Assembly (NCBI RefSeq): GCF_023231945.1
Contig: NZ_JAJLJH010000003.1
Span: 372,001-436,000 of the forward strand
DNA from: Scleromatobacter humisilvae
Lineage (GTDB): Bacteria > Pseudomonadota > Gammaproteobacteria > Burkholderiales > Burkholderiaceae_C
Length of the DNA: 64,000 nt
Direction: 5' to 3'
Each line of letters opens with the position of its first letter. Within the stretch, counting starts at the first letter, position 1. Shown one piece after another: positions 53,130 through 62,622 of this stretch. The notes under the pieces were generated by a model that saw only the letters and a list, made by a program, of their open reading frames with translations, had not been told where the DNA came from and searched no databases. The position numbers were made by a program, and so were the translations under genes.

Positions 53130-55796
53130 TCAGAGCAACGCAGCCGAGCGAGCCTCCGGATCGACACCGTACTTCGCGATCGCATCGGCGACTTCCTGCG
53201 GCCGCAGCAGCCCGTCATCGGCCAGCGCCTTGAGCGCCGCGACGACGATGTGATGGCGATCGACCTCGAACAGGCCGCGCAGCGCCTCGCGCGTGTCGGA
53301 GCGCCCGAAGCCGTCGGTACCCAGCGTGACGAAGCGCTGGCTGCCGACGAACGGCCGGATCTGGTCGGGCACGGCCTTCATGTAGTCGGTTGCCGCGATG
53401 ATCGGGCCCGCCGTCGAGGCCAACTGCCGCTGCACGAAGCCCGTGCGCTGCGGCGCCAGCGGATGCAGCCGGTTCCAGCGCTCGGTCTCGAGGCCCTCGC
53501 GCCGCAGCTCGGTGTAGCTGGTCACGCTCCACACGTCCGCGACGACGCCGAAGTCGTCCCGCAGCAGGTCGGCCGCCGCGAGCACCTCCTTCAGGATCGC
53601 GCCGCTGCCGAACAGCTGCACGCGCGGCTTCGGGTCGAACACCGGCCCCTCGCGCAGCCGGTACATGCCCTTGACGATGCCCTCGCGCACGCCCTCGGGC
53701 ATCGCCGGATGCGCGGTCTTCTCGTTGACCACCGTGAGGTAGTAGAAGACGTCCTCGTGCTCCTGCAGCATGCGGCGCAGGCCGTCCTGCACGATCACGG
53801 CGATCTCGTACGAATACGCCGGGTCGTACGAGACGCACGACGGGATCACCGACGACAGCACGTGGCTGTGTCCGTCGTTGTGCTGCAGGCCTTCGCCCTC
53901 CAGCGTGGTGCGGCCGGACGTCGCGCCGATCAGGAAGCCGCGCGTGCGCATGTCGCCGGCGGCCCAGGCCAGGTCGCCGGTGCGCTGGAAGCCGAACATC
54001 GAGTAATAGATGTAGAACGGCACCGTCGCGACGCCGTGCGTGCTGTAGGCCGTGCCGGCCGCGATCCACGACGACATCGCGCCCGACTCGTTGATGCCTT
54101 CCTGCAGGATCTGGCCCTGGCGGTCCTCCTTGTAGTAGCTCAGCTGGCCGGCGTCCTGCGGCGTGTATAGCTGGCCGACGTGCGAGTGGATGCCGACCTG
54201 GCGGAACAGGCCGTCCATGCCGAAGGTGCGCGACTCGTCCGGCACGATGGGCACCACGCGCGGGCCGATGTCCTTGTCCTTGAGCAACTGCGAAAGCACG
54301 CGCACGAAGGCCATCGTCGACGAGTATTCGCGGCCGTCGCTGGACTTCAGGTGCGCGGCGAATGAATCGAGCGGCGGCGCGACGAGCGTCTCCGTTCCCG
54401 CGCTGCGATGGGGGATGTGGCCGCCCGCGCGCGCGATGCCGGCCTGGAAGTACGCGTCCTGCGGGCTGCCGGGCGGCAGGTGCAGGTAGGGGACGTCCTC
54501 GACCTGGTCGTCGGGCACCGGCAGTGCGAAGCGGTCGCGCAGCGCGCGCACGGCGTCGGCGGTCATCTTCTTCTGCTGGTGGTTGGTGTTGGCGGCCTCG
54601 CCGGCGGCGCCCATGCCGTAGCCCTTGACGGTCTTGGCCAGGATCACGGTGGGCTGGCCGCCGTGCTTCATCGCCGCGGCGTAGGCGGCGTAGACCTTGA
54701 CGGGATCGTGCCCGCCGCGGGCCAGCGCGCCGATCTCGTCGTCGCTCAGGTGCGCCACGCGCTCGCGCAGCACCGGATCGACGCCGAAGAAATGCTCGCG
54801 GACGTAGGCGCCGTCGCGCGCCTTGAAGACCTGGTACTCGCCGTCGACGGCGTCCATCATGCGTTGGCGCAGGCGGCCGTCGTGGTCGTCCTGCAGCAGC
54901 CTGTCCCAGCCGCTGCCCCAGATCACCTTGACGACGTTCCAGCCCGCGCCACGATAGACGCTCTCGAGCTCCTGGATGATCTTCGCGTTGCCGCGCACGG
55001 GGCCGTCGAGGCGCTGCAGGTTGCAGTTGACGACGACGATGAGGTTGTCGAGCTTCTCTCGGCCGGCCATCGCGATCGCGGCGAGCGTCTCGGGCTGGTC
55101 CTGTTCCCCGTCGCCGAGGAAGGCCCAGACCTTGCGGCCCTGTGCCGGAATCAGTTCGCGGTCCTCGAGGTAGCGCATGTAGCGGGCTTGATAGGCCGCC
55201 ATCAGCGGGCCAAGGCCCATCGACACCGTCGGGAACTCCCAGAACGCGGGCATCGTGCGCGGGTGCGGGTACGACGCCATGCCGCCCTTGGTCTCCTGGC
55301 GGAACAGGTCCATCTGCGCCTCGGTGAAGCGTCCCTCCATGAACGCCCGCGCATAGATTCCGGGCGACGAGTGGCCCTGGATGAAGACCAGGTCGCCGCC
55401 GAACGCGTCCGTCCTCGCGCGGAAGAAGTGGCGGAAGCCGACCTCGTAGAGCGTGGTCGCCGACGCGTAGGTCGCGATGTGGCCGCCGACGCCCGAATGC
55501 CTGCCCGCGCGCAGCACCAGCGCCATCGCGTTCCAGCGCAGGTACGAATCGAGCGCCAGCTCCATCGCCACGTCGCCGGGGAAGGCCGGCTGCTGCGCGG
55601 CGTCTATCGTGTTGACGTAGGGCGTGGTGAGCGCGGCCCGGTAGCCGCCGCCCGTGGTCTTGTCCTGCTGCAGCAGTTCGTCGATGAGGAAGTGCGTGCG
55701 GCCGCGGCCCTCGTGTTCGAGGACGCCGCTCATCGCGTCCAGCCACTCCTGCGTCTCCTGCGGGTCGAGGTCGACGTGGTCGGGGATCCTGTCCAT
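53130..55796 (-). CDS. aceE: Pyruvate dehydrogenase E1 component (AceE)
   Basis: An 888-residue homodimeric-type pyruvate dehydrogenase E1. It shows the family stretches QEWLDAMSGVLEHEGRGRTHFLIDELL at the start, GGHIATYASATTLYEVGFRHFF, the ThDP motif GDGEQDQPET...VVVNCNLQRLDGPVRGN and the late FVTLGTDGFGRSDTREALR. It decarboxylates pyruvate and passes the acetyl group to the E2 lipoyl domain. Neither aceF nor lpd is next to it, whereas aceE-aceF-lpd is the common order. It converges with the sucA-like gene across the repeat region. The ATG at 55796 is chosen on the family N-terminus. Confidence 0.93.
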   Translation of the reverse strand: MDRIPDHVDLDPQETQEWLDAMSGVLEHEGRGRTHFLIDELLQQDKTTGGGYRAALTTPYVNTIDAAQQPAFPGDVAMELALDSYLRWNAMALVLRAGRHSGVGGHIATYASATTLYEVGFRHFFRARTDAFGGDLVFIQGHSSPGIYARAFMEGRFTEAQMDLFRQETKGGMASYPHPRTMPAFWEFPTVSMGLGPLMAAYQARYMRYLEDRELIPAQGRKVWAFLGDGEQDQPETLAAIAMAGREKLDNLIVVVNCNLQRLDGPVRGNAKIIQELESVYRGAGWNVVKVIWGSGWDRLLQDDHDGRLRQRMMDAVDGEYQVFKARDGAYVREHFFGVDPVLRERVAHLSDDEIGALARGGHDPVKVYAAYAAAMKHGGQPTVILAKTVKGYGMGAAGEAANTNHQQKKMTADAVRALRDRFALPVPDDQVEDVPYLHLPPGSPQDAYFQAGIARAGGHIPHRSAGTETLVAPPLDSFAAHLKSSDGREYSSTMAFVRVLSQLLKDKDIGPRVVPIVPDESRTFGMDGLFRQVGIHSHVGQLYTPQDAGQLSYYKEDRQGQILQEGINESGAMSSWIAAGTAYSTHGVATVPFYIYYSMFGFQRTGDLAWAAGDMRTRGFLIGATSGRTTLEGEGLQHNDGHSHVLSSVIPSCVSYDPAYSYEIAVIVQDGLRRMLQEHEDVFYYLTVVNEKTAHPAMPEGVREGIVKGMYRLREGPVFDPKPRVQLFGSGAILKEVLAAADLLRDDFGVVADVWSVTSYTELRREGLETERWNRLHPLAPQRTGFVQRQLASTAGPIIAATDYMKAVPDQIRPFVGSQRFVTLGTDGFGRSDTREALRGLFEVDRHHIVVAALKALADDGLLRPQEVADAIAKYGVDPEARSAALL

Positions 55797-55981
55797 GGTG
55801 CTTGCTCCGTTGGGTGAAAGTCGTTGATCCATGGAACAGGACTCTAGGCACCGGAGCGTCGCGGCGGGGGCTCGCGATGGCTGCATTTGGGCCAATGCTG
55901 GCGTGCTTTGCGACGCGCTCGTCCCACGCGCGGATTTCCGGTCGACACTCCGGTTCGCCACGGCATTCGGAGGAATCGGCA

Positions 55982-56503
55982 ATGAACGAAGAGACGGGAC
56001 GCGCGCTGCCCGACGTGCTCGCGCCGGGCCTGAAGGCGATCTTCTGCGGCCTGAACCCGGGCGCGCTGGCGGCCGCCACGGGCCATCATTTCGAAGGGCG
56101 CGGCAATCGCTTCTGGCCGGTGCTGCACCAGGCCGGCTTCACGCCACGGCTGCTGGCGCCGCGGGACGATCGCGTGTTGCCGGCGTTCGGCTATGGACTC
56201 ACCACGGTCGTCGCGCGGCCCACCGCGAGCGCGGGCGAGCTGTCGAGGCCGGAGTACCTCGCCGCCGCGGGCGAGCTGGAACGCAAGCTGGCACAGTGGC
56301 GTCCGCGTTGCGTCGCGTTCCTGGGCAAGGCGGCGTATTCGGCGCTGTCGGAACAGACTGCCGTCGACTGGGGCGCGCAGGCCGCGACCTTCGGCGGCGC
56401 GGCGGTCTGGGTGCTGCCGAATCCCAGCGGACTCAACCGCGGCTTCAGCCTCGACGCGCTGGTCGCCGCGTATCGCGCGCTGCGCGTCGCGCTCGAGGCC
56501 TGA
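55982..56503 (+). CDS. mug: Mug-type G/U(T) mismatch DNA glycosylase
   Basis: A 173-residue uracil-DNA-glycosylase-superfamily protein. The active-site motif I, IFCGLNPG (with Asn as in Mug/TDG), precedes GRGNRFWPVLHQAGF; motif II is VLPNPSGLNRGF. It removes U or modified bases mispaired with G. The ATG at 55982 gives family length. Its stop directly abuts the stop of the convergent MFS gene. Confidence 0.9.
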   Translation: MNEETGRALPDVLAPGLKAIFCGLNPGALAAATGHHFEGRGNRFWPVLHQAGFTPRLLAPRDDRVLPAFGYGLTTVVARPTASAGELSRPEYLAAAGELERKLAQWRPRCVAFLGKAAYSALSEQTAVDWGAQAATFGGAAVWVLPNPSGLNRGFSLDALVAAYRALRVALEA

Positions 56504-57712
56504 TCAGGCGGCCTCCCGGTTGCGCTGGAACAGCGCGGCCACCGCGGCGGCGATCAGCAGCACGGGCGAGAGCCACAGGCCCGCGCTGACCGAGCCCGTC
56601 GCGTCCGAGACGACGCCCGACATCAGCGGCCCGATCGCCTGGCCGATCGCGAAGGCGACCGTCAGCTCCGCCAGCGCGGCCGTCCACATCGGCGGCCGCA
56701 GCAGCTTGCGCACGATCACGGTCACGGCCGTCGGGCCCGCCATGAAGCTCGTGCCGAACACGATCGCCGAGAGGAAGGCCGCCGGCACCGTCGGGCGCAA
56801 CAGCACCGGCAGCGTGCCGAGCAGCACGACGATCGCCACCACCGGCGAGCTCCAGCGGATGCCCAGCTTCGCGAGCGCGCGGCCCCAGGCCAGCGTGCCG
56901 ATCACCGAGGACAGCCCCAGCACGATCCAGAACGCGGCGACGTAGCCTGCGCCGCCGCCGCCGTTGCGGATCAGCACGATGATGAACGTCATGTACGACA
57001 CGTAGCCCGCCGCGAACAGCAGGTAGTTCGCGAAGGTCGGCCACAGGAACGCGATCTCCTTCCACGGCAGCAGGCGCTCGTCGCGCGCGGCCTGCGCGGG
57101 GACGGCGCGCGTCGCGGCGACGGCCGGCCACAGCGCGGCGATCGATATGGCGCCCAGCGCGACCCAGCCCGCGGGCCAGCCGCCCGCGCCCAGGTGGGCG
57201 AGCAGCGGCGGCACGACGATCCCCGACAGCGCGACGCCGCTGCCCACGCCGGTGATGTAGATCGCCAGCGGAATCGCGGCGCGTTGCGGCGCACCGCTCG
57301 CATTCACGCCGGCCGCCAGCGACGCGCCGACGATGAACGTGATCGCCGTCGCGAAGCCGCCCGTGAAGCGCAGCGCCATCAGCGCGCCGTAGTCGGCGGT
57401 GAAACCGGTGAGCAGCAGCACCACGCCGCTGAGCGCCAGCGTCGCGAGGAACGCGCGCTTGATGCCCAGGCGTTCGGACACCCACGCCGCGACCACCGAC
57501 CCGAGGACATAGCCCAGCGCGTTCGCCGTGTTCATGCCGCCCGCCTGGACGTAGCTCCAATGCAGCGACGCGCGCATCGGCGGCAGCAGCAGCGCGTAGG
57601 CGAAGCGCGAGAAGCCGAGCGAGACCGCGGCGCCCGTCGACAGGCCGAGCGCGATCCACACATCGCCGAGACTTCGCCGGGCCGTGCCGGCCGTGCTGAC
57701 CATCGTGTTCAT
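56504..57712 (-). CDS. MFS transporter, YbfB/YjiJ family
   Basis: A 402-residue major-facilitator protein with about 12 transmembrane helices. It starts WIALGLSTGAAVSLGFSRFAYALLLPPMR, the YbfB/YjiJ family opening with its GxxRFAYALLLP motif. The substrate is unknown. It is divergent from the GlxA-type regulator gene with 152 bp between, so that regulator may control it. Confidence 0.87.
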   Translation of the reverse strand: MNTMVSTAGTARRSLGDVWIALGLSTGAAVSLGFSRFAYALLLPPMRASLHWSYVQAGGMNTANALGYVLGSVVAAWVSERLGIKRAFLATLALSGVVLLLTGFTADYGALMALRFTGGFATAITFIVGASLAAGVNASGAPQRAAIPLAIYITGVGSGVALSGIVVPPLLAHLGAGGWPAGWVALGAISIAALWPAVAATRAVPAQAARDERLLPWKEIAFLWPTFANYLLFAAGYVSYMTFIIVLIRNGGGGAGYVAAFWIVLGLSSVIGTLAWGRALAKLGIRWSSPVVAIVVLLGTLPVLLRPTVPAAFLSAIVFGTSFMAGPTAVTVIVRKLLRPPMWTAALAELTVAFAIGQAIGPLMSGVVSDATGSVSAGLWLSPVLLIAAAVAALFQRNREAA

Positions 57713-57864
57713 TTGAAGGACTCCTTTGCCGCCAGTCTAGGGACGGCAGCCTGCGCGCGGGTGCCGCGACGGGCCCGTTCCCGGCCAACGACGGCGTGTT
57801 TCCGGCCATCCGGCGAACACCCGCGCGCGCGCTGCTGGAAAACGGATCGGTCTACACTCGTTGC

Positions 57865-58971
57865 ATGCCAGACGAGACCGCGCACGACACACCCGACCGA
57901 CCCACGAAGGTCGCGATCGTCGTGTTCGAGGACGTGCAGGCGCTGGACGTCGCCGGCCCGATGGACGTGTTCGCCGAGGCCAACAAGTTCCTCGCCGACG
58001 AGCAGCGCTACGAGGTCACGCTCGTCGGCATGCAGTCGGGCGAACTGCGCTGCGCCAACGGCCTGCGCATCCACGTCGATGCGGGCTACCTCGAGTACGA
58101 CGGGCAGCCCGACCTGATCCTCGTCGCCGGCGGCCCGGACCTGCCGGTCTTCCGGCCGGAGCCCGGCATCCTGCAATGGATGCGCGAGAAGGCCGAAGGC
58201 TCGCGGCGGTTCGGCTCTGTGTGCAACGGCGCCTTCCCGCTGGGCCATGCCGGCCTGCTCAACGGCAAGGAGGTCACCGCGCACTGGAACGACGTCGATC
58301 GCCTGATCGCCCAGTTCCCGCGCGCCCGTGTGCGGCCCGACAAGATCTTCGTGCGCGATGGCTGCCTGTTCACCTCGGCCGGCGTGGCCGCCGGCATCGA
58401 CCTGTGCCTGGCGCTCGTCGCCGAGGACTGGGGCCACGAGCTCGCGCTGCGCATCGCCAAGAAGCTGATCGTCTACATCCGCCGCGACGGCGGGCAGTCG
58501 CAATACAGCCCCTACCTGGCGGTCGGGCCGAAGGAGGAGACGATCGTGGCCAAGGTGCTGCGCCACGTCACCGACCACATCGGCGAGCAGCTGTCGATCG
58601 AACAGCTGGCCGACGCCGTCGCCGTGAGCCGCCGCACGTTCTCGCGCATCTTCGCCAAGAGCGCCAACATGACGCCGTCGGCGTTCGTCGAGCAGGTGCG
58701 CATCGACTACTCGCGCAAGCTGCTGGAGGAGACCGACCTGCCGCTGAAGACGGTGGCGTTCCGCTGCGGCTTCCACAACAGCAACCAGATGCGCTTCATC
58801 TATTCGCGCCGGCTCGACACGACGCCGCGCGAGTACCGCGAACGCTTCCGGCGCGAGGGCTCGGGCGAGCCGCGCGACGCGGCGGCCGTGCTGTCCATCG
58901 GCGCCGGGCCGCAGGACATCCGCATCGCGCCGTCGCTGCGCGACGCGGCGACGTCGTCGCGCGCGTCGTGA
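57865..58971 (+). CDS. GlxA-family transcriptional regulator (DJ-1/PfpI + AraC)
   Basis: A 368-residue regulator. Residues about 15-200 form a DJ-1/PfpI-like domain (KVAIVVFEDVQALDVAGPMDVF, then GSVCNGAFPLGHAGLL with the Cys in the nucleophile-elbow position). Residues about 225-325 are an AraC DNA-binding domain with two helix-turn-helix units (LSIEQLADAVAVSRRTFSRIF and LPLKTVAFRCGFHNSNQMRFIYSRR). It probably senses a small metabolite. Its gene faces the YbfB-like transporter gene. Confidence 0.92.
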   Translation: MPDETAHDTPDRPTKVAIVVFEDVQALDVAGPMDVFAEANKFLADEQRYEVTLVGMQSGELRCANGLRIHVDAGYLEYDGQPDLILVAGGPDLPVFRPEPGILQWMREKAEGSRRFGSVCNGAFPLGHAGLLNGKEVTAHWNDVDRLIAQFPRARVRPDKIFVRDGCLFTSAGVAAGIDLCLALVAEDWGHELALRIAKKLIVYIRRDGGQSQYSPYLAVGPKEETIVAKVLRHVTDHIGEQLSIEQLADAVAVSRRTFSRIFAKSANMTPSAFVEQVRIDYSRKLLEETDLPLKTVAFRCGFHNSNQMRFIYSRRLDTTPREYRERFRREGSGEPRDAAAVLSIGAGPQDIRIAPSLRDAATSSRAS

Positions 58972-58980
58972 TCGTCGCGC

Positions 58981-60516
58981 TCAGTGCGCGACCGTCTTCA
59001 GCGGACCCTTGGGCCGCTTGATGAACCAGACCACCGCGATGCAGCCCAGCATCAGGATCGTGGCCAGCGCGTAGAAGTCGTTGGTGGCCAGCATCACCGC
59101 CTGCTGGTCGACCATCCTCGACAACACCGCGGCCGGATCCGCGGCGCCGTGCAGCGAGTCGCCGAGCGCGGCGATCGCGGTGCGCACGCGCGTCGGATCC
59201 ATCACCGCGGCGAGCTCGGCGCGGTCGTATTGGGACATGTGCTCCCAGTAGGTCTGCGTGAGCGAGGCGCCGACGGCCATCGACATGATGCGGATGAAGT
59301 TCTGCAGCCCCGCGCCGCTGGCCACCTTGTTCGGCGGCAGGTCGGACACGCCCAGCGAGGTCAGGCAGATGATGCAGGCGGGGATGCCGGCGCCCAGCAC
59401 GAACATCGGGATCGCGACGTTCGCGTAGCCCGAGTCGGTGGTCAGGTGGGCGCGCATGAAGAACGACCCGGCGAGCACCAGCATGCCGAAGGTCACCATG
59501 CGGCGCGCGTCGATCCTGGGCAGCAGGCGTCCGATGACGGGCGACGACAGCACCGCCAGGATCCCCATCGGCGCGGTCGCGTAGCCGGCCCAGGTGGCCG
59601 TGTAGCCCATCTGCTGCTGCAGCCACAGCGGCGTGAGCACGATGTTGCCGAAGAAGATCCCGAACATGAGGCTCAGCGACAGCGTCGACGCGAGCCAGGT
59701 GCGCGACTTGAACACCGACAGGTCGATCGCCGGCGCCGCATCGGTCAGCTCCCAGATGATGAACAGCGTGAGCGAGATCGCCGAGACGATGGCGCACCCG
59801 ACGATCACCGGCGAGTCGAACCAGTCGAGCTCGCGGCCCTTGTCGATCATGATCTGGAACGCGGTCACGAAGCACACCAGCAGCCCCAGCCCGACGCCGT
59901 CGATGCGCGAGCGCTGCACGGGGCTCTCGTGCGCCGTCATCACGCGGCGCGCGCCCAGCCAGACGAAGATGCCGAAGCCGATGTTGATGTAGAACACCCA
60001 CGGCCAGCTCCAGTCGTCGGAGATCAGCCCGCCGAGGATGGGCCCGAAGATGGGCGCGACCACGGTCATCATTCCCCACAGCGCGAGCGCGATGTTCGAC
60101 TTGTTCTTCGGGAAGACCGCCAGCATCAGCGTCGACGACAGCGGGATCAGCGGCCCGCCGGCGATGCCCTGCAGCACGCGGAACAGCACCAGCGCGCCCA
60201 GCGAGCGCGAGAGGCCGCAGCAGATCGAGAAGACGACGAAGGCGACGAGCGACATCATGAACAGCCGCACGCGGCCGAACTGGCGCGACAGCCAGTCGGT
60301 CAGCGGCACGGTGATCGCCTCGGCCACCGCGTAGGCCGTGATGACCCAGGTGCCTTCGGTCGTCGAGACGCCGAGGTTGCCCGAGATCGTCGGCAGCGCG
60401 ACGTTGGTGATGGTCGTGTCGAGCACCACCATGAAGTTCGCCAGCGAGAGCACCACGGCGGCCAGCGCCAGTTGCCTGCCGCGCAGGGGCTCGTAGTCGA
60501 TGGGCGTCGAAGACAT
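58981..60516 (-). CDS. DHA2-family MFS multidrug exporter (EmrB type)
   Basis: A 511-residue 14-helix transporter. It shows LANFMVVLDTTITNVALPTI (DHA2 motif D1), WVITAYAVAEAITVPLTDWLSRQFG (motif A) and FRVLQGIAGGPLIPLSST (motif C). EmrB-type pumps normally work with a periplasmic EmrA adaptor and TolC; no emrA is present here, so the partner must be elsewhere or absent. It is divergent from the TetR gene; two palindromic operators lie between. Confidence 0.92.
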   Translation of the reverse strand: MSSTPIDYEPLRGRQLALAAVVLSLANFMVVLDTTITNVALPTISGNLGVSTTEGTWVITAYAVAEAITVPLTDWLSRQFGRVRLFMMSLVAFVVFSICCGLSRSLGALVLFRVLQGIAGGPLIPLSSTLMLAVFPKNKSNIALALWGMMTVVAPIFGPILGGLISDDWSWPWVFYINIGFGIFVWLGARRVMTAHESPVQRSRIDGVGLGLLVCFVTAFQIMIDKGRELDWFDSPVIVGCAIVSAISLTLFIIWELTDAAPAIDLSVFKSRTWLASTLSLSLMFGIFFGNIVLTPLWLQQQMGYTATWAGYATAPMGILAVLSSPVIGRLLPRIDARRMVTFGMLVLAGSFFMRAHLTTDSGYANVAIPMFVLGAGIPACIICLTSLGVSDLPPNKVASGAGLQNFIRIMSMAVGASLTQTYWEHMSQYDRAELAAVMDPTRVRTAIAALGDSLHGAADPAAVLSRMVDQQAVMLATNDFYALATILMLGCIAVVWFIKRPKGPLKTVAH

Positions 60517-60535
60517 GGCCTGTTCCGTTTTGTCT

Positions 60536-60627
60536 AAACCGAACGGTACAGTACATGGAATCGAGCAGGATGCTGGAAAAGAGCGTGATTGGCCCTTCAA
60601 TCGGTGTTGTTATGTACCGATCGGTTT
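60536..60627. promoter_or_regulatory. Paired TetR-type operators
   Basis: ACCGAACGGT at 60538-60547 and ACCGATCGGT at 60616-60625 are palindromes, each set in a similar 14-bp context (AAACCG..CGGTAC and its inverse GTACCG..CGGTTT). One is close to the start of the MFS gene, the other 11 bp before that of the TetR gene, the layout expected for a self-repressing TetR that also controls the pump. Confidence 0.75.
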
Positions 60628-60636
60628 TGACCTAAC

Positions 60637-61329
60637 ATGGCGGGCCGATCACCGGACAGGGAGAGTCGATTGAATGCAACGTCCCGCAAGCGCCTGCCCG
60701 CGGCGAAGGCGCCGGCGCCGCGCGTGCCGACTGACGACAAGGCCGCGGCGGTACTGGCCGGCGCGCGGGCGGTGTTCTTCACGCACGGCTTCAGCGCCGC
60801 GACGACGGACATGATCCAGCAGGCGGCCGGCGTGTCCAAGGCGACGGTCTACGCGCGCTATGCGACCAAGGAGGCGCTGTTCAACGCCGTCGTCGAGGCG
60901 GAGTGCGCGCGCTTCCTGGGCGAGGTGCGGGCGACCGAGATCCGCTCGCGCAAGCTGCAGGACGTCCTCGCCGCGCTGGCGCAGGCCTACCTGCGGCTGG
61001 CGCTGTCGCCGGACATCCTGGCGCTGTATCGCGCGGTCGTCGGCGAGGCGCCGCGCTTTCCTGCGCTGGCCCGGCAGTTCTACCTGCTGGGGCCGCACGG
61101 GTTCAACGGGATCGTCGAGCGCCGGCTGGAAGAGGCCGCCGCGCAGGGCCAGGTCGACTTCTCGTCGGTGGGCCTGGAGATGGCGGCGATCCACTTCGTC
61201 AACCTCGTTCGCGGCGAGGCGCAGATGCAATGCGTGACCCATCCCGGCTCGGTGCCGTCGCAGGCGCAGTGCGACCAGTGGGCCGCCGCGGCAGTGACGA
61301 CGTTCATGCGCGCCTTCGGCAAGACCTGA
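60637..61329 (+). CDS. TetR-family repressor
   Basis: A 230-residue regulator. After a basic N-terminal extension of about 35 residues, the helix-turn-helix reads ILAG-type VLAGARAVFFTHGFSAATTDMIQQAAGVSKATVYARYATKEALF. The C-terminal ligand-binding part resembles the AcrR/RutR-like C-terminal type (ILALYRAVVGEAPRFPALARQFY). It most likely represses the divergent DHA2 exporter gene. The ATG at 60637 is the first available. Confidence 0.9.
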   Translation: MAGRSPDRESRLNATSRKRLPAAKAPAPRVPTDDKAAAVLAGARAVFFTHGFSAATTDMIQQAAGVSKATVYARYATKEALFNAVVEAECARFLGEVRATEIRSRKLQDVLAALAQAYLRLALSPDILALYRAVVGEAPRFPALARQFYLLGPHGFNGIVERRLEEAAAQGQVDFSSVGLEMAAIHFVNLVRGEAQMQCVTHPGSVPSQAQCDQWAAAAVTTFMRAFGKT

Positions 61330-61344
61330 GCGCGCGCAGCCCGG

Positions 61345-62523
61345 TCAGGCGCCCGCGCGCGCGGGCGTGCGCGGCGCCGCGCGTCGCGCGCGCATCGCGA
61401 ATCCCGCGAGCGCCGCGCCCGCCAGCGGCAGCAGCATCGCCACCCAGGTGACCGCGGAGAGCCCCGGGCCGCGCGCGATCACCACGCCGCCGACCCACGC
61501 ACCGAGTGCGTTGCCGAGGTTGAAGGCGGCGATGTTGAAGCTCGACGCGAGCGTCGCGCCGGCGCCGTCGGCCTTGGACAGCACCCACATCTGCAGCGGG
61601 GCGACGGTGGCGAAGGCGGCGATGCCCAGCAGGCCGACGAAGACGACGGCCAGCGCGTGGCTGTGCAGCGCGACGCTCATGCCGGCAAGCACCGCCGCGA
61701 GCGCGAGCAGCGAGCCCAGCACCGTCGCTTCGAGGCGGCGGTCGGCGAGCTTGCCGCCCAGGATGTTGCCGGCGACGAGGCCGCCGCCGAACACCAGCAG
61801 GATCGGCGGCACCGCGCCCTTGTCGAAGCCGGCGATCTGCGTCAGCAGCGGCGCGATGTAGGTGAACACGGCGAACACGCCACCGTAGCCCAGCACGGTC
61901 GTGGCCAGGCCCAGCAGCACGCTGCGGCGGCCCATCGCGGCGAGGTCGGCGCGCCAGTCCATCTTCTCGGGCGCGACGGCGTCGCGCGGCACCAGCGCCT
62001 GGATGATGGCGAGCGCCAGCAGGCCCACGCCGGCGACGGCCCAGAACGTCGCGCGCCAGCCGAAGGCCTGGCCCAGCCAGGTGCCGATCGGCACGCCCAG
62101 CACGTTGGCCATGGTCAGTCCGGTGAACATGATGGCGATGGCCGAGGCGCGCTTGTCGGCGGCGACCAGGCCGGTGGCGACGACGGCGCCCACGCCGAAG
62201 AAGCTGCCGTGCGCGAAGGCCGTCAGCACGCGCGCCGCCATCAGCAGGCCGTAGCCGGGCGCGAGCGCGCAGGCGGCGTTGCCGATCGTGAAGATCGCCA
62301 TCAGCGCGAGCAGCACGGCCTTTCGCGGCCAGTTGCGCGTGAGCACGGTCAGCACCGGCGCGCCGACGACCACGCCCAGCGCGTAGCCGGAGATCAGCAG
62401 GCCGGCGGCCTGGAGCGTGACGCCGAGGTCGGCGCCCATGTCGGGCAGCAGGCCCATGATGACGAATTCGGTGACGCCGATGCCGAAGGCGCCGGCGGTC
62501 AAGGCATAGAGAGCGAGAGGCAC
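61345..62523 (-). CDS. MFS transporter, AraJ/YdhP-like
   Basis: A 392-residue 12-helix MFS protein starting PLALYALTAGAFGIGVTEFVIMGLLPDMG, typical of the arabinose-efflux-permease-like (AraJ/YdhP) group, with motif A as GAPVLTVLTRNWPRKAVLL. A GTG at 62523 with GGAG a few bases upstream is preferred over the ATG at 62556, whose added residues do not belong to the family. The substrate is unknown. It is divergent from a LysR regulator gene. Confidence 0.88.
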   Translation of the reverse strand: MPLALYALTAGAFGIGVTEFVIMGLLPDMGADLGVTLQAAGLLISGYALGVVVGAPVLTVLTRNWPRKAVLLALMAIFTIGNAACALAPGYGLLMAARVLTAFAHGSFFGVGAVVATGLVAADKRASAIAIMFTGLTMANVLGVPIGTWLGQAFGWRATFWAVAGVGLLALAIIQALVPRDAVAPEKMDWRADLAAMGRRSVLLGLATTVLGYGGVFAVFTYIAPLLTQIAGFDKGAVPPILLVFGGGLVAGNILGGKLADRRLEATVLGSLLALAAVLAGMSVALHSHALAVVFVGLLGIAAFATVAPLQMWVLSKADGAGATLASSFNIAAFNLGNALGAWVGGVVIARGPGLSAVTWVAMLLPLAGAALAGFAMRARRAAPRTPARAGA

Positions 62524-62605
62524 GGAAAGTCTCCGGGAACGAACGATGGTTCCCATGGTGGCGGCGAATGCCGCTTGCGACTAGACTGCCGGCAAGAAGA
62601 ACACT

Positions 62606-62622
62606 TGTGAACTTAAATCACA
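62606..62622. promoter_or_regulatory. LysR-type dyad at the regulator start
   Basis: TGTGA-ACTTAAA-TCACA is a perfect 5-bp dyad with an AT-rich centre, ending at the first base of the lysR start codon. It fits the T-N11-A pattern bound by LysR proteins. Binding here would suit autorepression of the regulator and control of the divergent MFS gene 83 bp away. Confidence 0.6.

Noticed and set aside
52631-53218. Minus-strand ORF of 195 codons in the repeat region
   Set aside because: It runs through both inverted repeat arms, so its sequence is dictated by the palindromes; no protein family is recognised.
53215-56079. Open frame of 954 codons on the same strand as aceE
   Set aside because: It is the shifted frame of aceE and encodes Arg/Pro/Gly-rich sequence with no domain.
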